Shown here: piece by piece, positions 6,800 to 9,176 of the stretch
How the letters are laid out: each line of letters begins with the position of its first letter
How positions within the stretch are numbered: the first letter of the stretch is position 1
Assembly (NCBI GenBank): GCA_025455345.1
Contig: JALOMS010000149.1
Location: forward strand, 1-9,176
Length of the DNA stretch: 9,176 nucleotides
Direction: 5' to 3'
Source of the DNA: Thermoflexibacter sp.
GTDB lineage: Bacteria; Bacteroidota; Bacteroidia; Cytophagales; Thermoflexibacteraceae
Translations under genes and position numbers: made by a program
The notes under the pieces: model-generated
Database searches by the model: none
Told to the model about the DNA's origin: nothing
What the model saw: the letters and a program-made list of their open reading frames with translations, nothing else

Positions 6800-7045
6800 T
6801 CATGCAACCTGCCTTAGATTTGAAATAGCAATTTCTTTTACATCAATGTCATGCTCTGCCAGCATCTCTACCAACTGAGCTACAAACTTTCTTTTGCGTC
6901 TTTGGTATCCTTCGACAGCAAGCATATCGGGTTCATCTCTTTTTAGATGAAACTGTATAATTTTATTGGTTCTATCTATCAGTTCTAACAGTCCCCTGAC
7001 AGCATCTACCAAATAGTCAAGTTCCTTATTTTCTTGGATTTCCAT
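6800..7045 (-). CDS. Small helical protein, partner of the nucleotidyltransferase-like gene
   Basis: This is an 81-aa protein, predicted to be almost entirely helical and without a membrane segment. It has an acidic N-terminus (MEIQENKELD), a central hydrophobic helix (about 11-31, containing VRGLLELIDRTNKII), a basic patch GYQRRKRKF (46-54) and a second amphipathic helix AQLVEMLAEHDI. I chose the ATG at 7045-7043. A TTG at 7072 would add nine residues and overlap the previous stop, but it is not needed. The gene starts 20 bases after the nucleotidyltransferase-like gene on the same strand, so the two are almost surely cotranscribed. The size and placement suit an antitoxin or accessory subunit, but I recognise no family and this is inference. 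Confidence 0.65.
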   Translation of the reverse strand: MEIQENKELDYLVDAVRGLLELIDRTNKIIQFHLKRDEPDMLAVEGYQRRKRKFVAQLVEMLAEHDIDVKEIAISNLRQVA

Positions 7046-7065
7046 AATTGTACTAATTTGAGTGA

Positions 7066-7530
7066 TTACCAATGTATTTCTAAAAATCCTTTTGATTCCC
7101 TTTTATTCGTTCGCAAGTTTATTTTTGTGCTAAAATCAAACTTCCATTGTGCTAAATCCATTTCGTATGAATTAAAATACTTGTGATTTGTAGGATAAAC
7201 TGCTACAAAATAAGCATCTATCTTTTTTTCATAAATCGCTGTATTTAGCTCTCTTAACTGCTTTTCTTTTGCCTTATAGACTTGACACTCCACAAAGCTA
7301 ACTATGTCTATGTCTTTGGGCTTTTCCTTCTTAGTAACATAGCTCCCATTCACCCACTGCACAAAAGGAACTTCCAAGAGTGCTTTTAGTTCTGCTACAT
7401 ACTGCAAATACACCTCAAAAAGTGCCTTTCTATGCTCACTAACAGCAAATACACTTTCCAACGTTTCCAAATCTGCCACAATGGGCGTGTACGGTTGCAA
7501 GTTCCCCTTGTCATCAAAAACTAATTCCAT
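7066..7530 (-). CDS. Minimal nucleotidyltransferase-like protein (DUF6932-like)
   Basis: This 154-aa protein carries the hallmark of the nucleotidyltransferase fold. Gly62-Ser63 in WVNGSYVTK is followed ten residues later by Asp73-Ile-Asp75 in KPKDIDIVSF. A candidate third carboxylate, Asp105, lies in the strand IDAYFVAVYP. The layout resembles the small DUF6932-type proteins (GSF/Y, x-P-x-D-I/V-D). The N-terminal 50 residues are helical (SEHRKALFEVYLQYVAELKALL). The C-terminus contains a basic segment (NLRTNKRESKGF). The start ATG at 7530 has AAAGGA just upstream. It is followed by the small helical gene and preceded at 89 bases by the XRE regulator. Similar folds occur in toxin-antitoxin and tRNA-modifying enzymes; the substrate cannot be read from the sequence. 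Confidence 0.7.
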   Translation of the reverse strand: MELVFDDKGNLQPYTPIVADLETLESVFAVSEHRKALFEVYLQYVAELKALLEVPFVQWVNGSYVTKKEKPKDIDIVSFVECQVYKAKEKQLRELNTAIYEKKIDAYFVAVYPTNHKYFNSYEMDLAQWKFDFSTKINLRTNKRESKGFLEIHW

Positions 7531-7581
7531 ATATCCTTTTGATTATCAATTGCTTACAAAGAAAAATCTCTTTGATTTACC

Positions 7582-7604
7582 TGCTTTTTGTGGGTAAAAA
7601 AGCA
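7582..7604. terminator. Weak hairpin between the XRE and nucleotidyltransferase-like genes
   Basis: TGCTTTTT (7582-7589) pairs with AAAAAGCA (7597-7604) around a 7-base loop. The stem is AT-rich and no U-tract follows on the minus strand. It may attenuate rather than stop read-through from the XRE gene. Confidence 0.3.
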
Positions 7605-7619
7605 ACAAAAACGCTAAGA

Positions 7620-8261
7620 TTAAAATTCTATTGTTATTGGTTTCTTCTTTGCCCAATAATCTTTATCAATATTTTCCGATATTTCATCTGCATACCTATC
7701 ATAAATATTAGCAACATTATCTATATCTTCTTGCAAAACAGTAATCAGGTTTTCTTTTGAGAATTTCTTTTCAAGACCTTTATTAAAAACAGCCTCATCT
7801 CCTTTATAAAAACTATGTAATTTTTCTAATATAATATCTTGTAAATCTGGTTTTTGCTTAATTAATTCCATTAAAACATAAGAAAAGATTTTAAAATTAT
7901 AGTCGACAACAGTATAATCTATTTGAAAACGGAAATGATTTTTTTCTGTAAGTTTCAACAATTTTTCCAACTGTTTTACCTCTTTTTTGAGTCGCAAGAT
8001 TTCTTTTTCATACTTGTTTTTAATTTCTTCACTATTTTCTTTCTCCCCATTATTAGCGGTTGCACTCCCATTGAGCAACTCCTTATAATCTACTTCCAAA
8101 ATAATAGCAATCTCCTTTAATCTCTCTACTGTTAAAGGAACTCTACCTGCTTCTATACTTGCGTAATTTGGCGGAGTCATGCCCAGTTTTTCAGCAAGCT
8201 CTTTTGTTTTGAACCTCTTTTCTAATCGGATTCGTCTAATGTTTTCTAACACTTCTTTCAT
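7620..8261 (-). CDS. XRE-family transcriptional regulator with coiled-coil C-terminal domain
   Basis: This is a 213-aa protein. Residues about 7-61 form a classic XRE/Cro-C1 helix-turn-helix: IRRIRLEKRFKTKELAEKLG, then MTPPNYASIEAGRVPLTVERL, then an IAIILEVDYKELL cap. After a polar linker (65-78), a Lys/Glu coiled coil (about 79-106) probably dimerises the protein. The C-terminal part (107-213) matches no domain I know; there is no S24 peptidase motif, so it is not a LexA/CI-type self-cleaving repressor. It is divergent from a Cro-like gene across 161 bases of operator-rich DNA and is the first of three minus-strand genes. Its likely role is repressor of the facing promoter and of its own, as in phage and ICE control regions. 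Confidence 0.85.
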   Translation of the reverse strand: MKEVLENIRRIRLEKRFKTKELAEKLGMTPPNYASIEAGRVPLTVERLKEIAIILEVDYKELLNGSATANNGEKENSEEIKNKYEKEILRLKKEVKQLEKLLKLTEKNHFRFQIDYTVVDYNFKIFSYVLMELIKQKPDLQDIILEKLHSFYKGDEAVFNKGLEKKFSKENLITVLQEDIDNVANIYDRYADEISENIDKDYWAKKKPITIEF

Positions 8262-8334
8262 ATCACAAAATAAACAAAATATTATAACATTTTTAATTAA
8301 TTCATTTTCAATATTTTAATTTTTTATAGAAAAA

Positions 8335-8387
8335 TTTTTGTGTTTTATTAAAACATTTATGTTTTATAAATTTGTTTTTGTGTTTTA
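8335..8387. promoter_or_regulatory. Triple operator boxes in the XRE/Cro divergent region
   Basis: Three copies of TTTRTGTTTTA lie at 8337-8347, 8356-8366 and 8377-8387. The spacings of 19 and 21 bases are about two helical turns, so they would sit on one face of the DNA. The first and last copies share the longer TTTTTGTGTTTTA (8335-8347 and 8375-8387). The first also forms a perfect 7-1-7 palindrome, TGTTTTATTAAAACA (8341-8355). The boxes fit binding sites for the XRE repressor or the Cro-like protein. Confidence 0.6.
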
Positions 8388-8402
8388 AAATACTAATATT
8401 TG
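8371..8402 (+). promoter_or_regulatory. Putative promoter of the Cro-like gene
   Basis: TTTG at 8371-8374 and AATATTTG at 8395-8402 (one mismatch to TAnnTTTG) are separated by 20 bases, the Bacteroidota -33/-7 layout. The third operator box (8377-8387) lies between them, so a bound repressor would block it. The ATG at 8423 is 20 bases beyond the -7 box. Confidence 0.45.
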
Positions 8403-8422
8403 TAATATAAATTTAACGAATT

Positions 8423-8635
8423 ATGGAAACAATCTCAGAAAATAAGATAGAAAAGGCAATCAAAGCCAAACTTCCTTTGGGTGCAAGCATCAATACAGAT
8501 GATTTGGCAAAGGAAGTAGGCATAAAGCCCAAGCGATTAGCAAGGGTAGTCAATGGTACAGCCAATAAGCTGTTAGTAACAGAAATCAAGGCAATAGCAA
8601 TGCACTTCAAAATCAATGTAAACGAGTTAATTTAA
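8423..8635 (+). CDS. Small Cro-like helix-turn-helix protein
   Basis: This 70-aa protein is almost entirely one XRE-type helix-turn-helix (about 24-68): SINTDDLAKEVGIKPKRLAR, then VVNGTANKLLVTEIKAIAMH and FKINVNELI. There is no effector domain. Size and fold match phage Cro and the small HTH activators of integrative elements. It diverges from the larger XRE regulator and starts 20 bases after the putative promoter, with no Shine-Dalgarno. Together the two genes form a likely two-state switch. Short ORFs and a terminator follow within 250 bases, so its transcript may be short. Confidence 0.8.
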   Translation: METISENKIEKAIKAKLPLGASINTDDLAKEVGIKPKRLARVVNGTANKLLVTEIKAIAMHFKINVNELI

Positions 8636-8800
8636 TCATTATCAATACCACCCAAAGGAGAAAACCAACATTCTTTATCTGAGTGGAAAAGTAGGGAAAA
8701 CGCAAATTTTCCAACGATATGCAGATTTTGTATTGGACACCTCATTTAGCTCTATGCAAACGGTATTTTGCTGATTCTAAGCAAGCTAAGACGCTTAACA
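8636..8800 (+). other. Short-ORF region after the Cro-like gene, possibly decayed coding
   Basis: An AAAGGAG site (8654-8660) precedes an open frame with no ATG. With an ATT start at 8670 it runs to a TGA at 8772-8774 and gives 34 residues beginning ILYLSGKVGKTQIFQRYADF. In another frame, ATG at 8719 opens 33 residues (MQILYWTPHL and onward) to a TAG at 8818-8820. The Shine-Dalgarno without an ATG suggests a lost start codon, a rare ATT start, or chance. I recognise no family. Confidence 0.3.
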
Positions 8801-8878
8801 ATGGTAAATACACCCATTAGTAGGAACGAAATCAAGCTATTACACAAATTGCTTGGTTCGGAAGTAGATAAAATATAA
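8801..8878 (+). CDS. Possible 25-aa peptide just before a terminator
   Basis: ATG at 8801 opens 25 codons, MVNTPISRNEIKLLHKLLGS ending EVDKI, to a TAA at 8876-8878. The second half would form an amphipathic helix. The stop codon touches the terminator stem that begins at 8879, which is where a real last ORF of a transcript would sit. There is no strong Shine-Dalgarno. Such a short ORF can easily occur by chance. Confidence 0.25.
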   Translation: MVNTPISRNEIKLLHKLLGSEVDKI

Positions 8879-8917
8879 AAAACCTTGCGTTTGTCCGTCT
8901 GTCGTTTGCAAGGTTTT
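8879..8917 (+). terminator. Intrinsic terminator downstream of the Cro-like unit
   Basis: AAAACCTTGC (8879-8888) pairs perfectly with GCAAGGTTTT (8908-8917) around a 19-base loop. The T4 at the 3' side is part of the stem. It separates the Cro-like transcript from the integrase gene. Confidence 0.7.
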
Positions 8918-8939
8918 ATGACAAAAATAACGTAAACAA

Positions 8940-8990
8940 TGCTTTTATCGTGATACAGATGTGTTTAAAAATCACTATTGGGTAAAAGCA
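8940..8990. repeat. Inverted repeat upstream of the integrase gene
   Basis: TGCTTTTA (8940-8947) and TAAAAGCA (8983-8990) are perfect inverted copies, with an inner pair GTGAT (8950-8954) and ATCAC (8971-8975). The remaining central loop is 16 bases. It lies 42 bases before the integrase ATG. It could be a regulatory dyad, an integrase arm or core site, or a structured leader. Confidence 0.4.
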
Positions 8991-9032
8991 CTAATAATTA
9001 AACGGAAATTAATCACAAAAGTTCTAAAAATT

Positions 9033-9176
9033 ATGGAGATTCTATATTGGCTTAGAAGCTACCAAAAAAAGACTTATACACTGATGCGACGTATAACAAA
9101 TCAAGGTAGCAGAAATGAAACTTGTATGTTTATAAAAATAGATGCCACAAATCTTCATTTGTGGCAACAAGAAAAT
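9033..9176 (+). CDS. Tyrosine recombinase/integrase, N-terminal arm-type DNA-binding part (C-terminus off the right edge)
   Basis: The frame is open from ATG 9033 through the last base, 48 codons. MEILYWLRSY (1-10) followed by a basic stretch, RRITNQGSR (19-27) and IDATNLHLW (36-44) match the start of Bacteroidota integrases. In those, an arm-type DNA-binding domain reads roughly FWLRK, then RIT-x-x-G-x-R, then a strand and a conserved Trp. The catalytic R-H-R-Y domain would be outside the window, so activity cannot be judged. It has its own short upstream region after the 8917 terminator. The presence of this gene is the main reason to call the region to its left a mobile element, next to an XRE/Cro switch. 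Confidence 0.7.
   Translation, partial: MEILYWLRSYQKKTYTLMRRITNQGSRNETCMFIKIDATNLHLWQQEN

Noticed and set aside
6538..6828. A 96-codon plus-strand ORF through the repeat block
   Set aside because: It starts in the terminator and consists largely of the translated DNA repeat, and it overlaps the end of the minus-strand small helical gene. It is a shadow.
7046..7072. TTG start extending the small helical protein by nine residues
   Set aside because: A good ATG at 7045 gives a complete helical protein. The extension overlaps the previous stop and adds nothing recognisable.
8674..8705. Possible P-loop (SGKVGKT) in the frame after the Cro-like gene
   Set aside because: The spacing does not fit G-x4-GK-S/T, the frame lacks an ATG and ends after 34 residues.
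9143..9166. A 10-bp perfect hairpin with 4-base loop that looks like a terminator
   Set aside because: It lies inside the integrase reading frame, which stays open through it and encodes the expected IDATNLHLW segment. The pairing is probably a by-product of the coding sequence.

Overview
The window looks like a Bacteroidota chromosome, most likely a Cytophagales-type organism. It is AT-rich, most genes lack a strong Shine-Dalgarno sequence, and TAnnTTTG-type -7 promoter boxes lie at sensible distances upstream of several genes. Protein families such as SufC/SufD and the DUF2461/TIGR02453 protein fit this. The exact taxon cannot be named from the sequence.

Left part, about 1-4700, is ordinary chromosome. 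It begins with the N-terminal half of a membrane sensor protein on the minus strand that runs off the left edge. Next comes a small plus-strand ArsC/Spx-like thioredoxin-fold protein with no cysteine at all. A strong bidirectional hairpin separates it from a sufC-sufD pair on the minus strand, which makes iron-sulfur cluster scaffold parts. A DUF2461 protein is transcribed divergently from sufC. sufB and sufS are not in the window, so the suf genes are split in this genome.

Right part, about 4700-9176, has accessory or mobile-element character. A roughly 300-bp gene-free stretch with a G8 run leads to a tiny minus-strand helix-turn-helix ORF. This faces a two-gene plus-strand unit: an HTH/coiled-coil acidic protein, then a tail-anchored membrane protein. 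Their shared upstream region carries ACGTTAA boxes, including a perfect 7-1-7 palindrome. The unit ends at a classic terminator and is followed by a 54-bp perfect direct repeat separated by 54 bp. A minus-strand group follows: an XRE-type regulator, a minimal nucleotidyltransferase-like protein and a small helical protein. The XRE gene diverges from a 70-aa Cro-like gene across an AT-rich control region with three TTTRTGTTTTA boxes and a second 7-1-7 palindrome. Beyond the Cro-like gene lie very short ORFs, a terminator, an inverted repeat, and the N-terminus of a tyrosine recombinase (arm-type DNA-binding domain) that runs off the right edge.

How the parts may work together (inference): the XRE/Cro divergent pair resembles a phage or ICE decision switch placed next to the integrase. 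The nucleotidyltransferase-like gene and its small partner could be cargo, such as a toxin-antitoxin or defence-like pair, expressed from the repressor side. The HTH/coiled-coil plus membrane protein pair has no function I can recognise and is the least explained part of the window.
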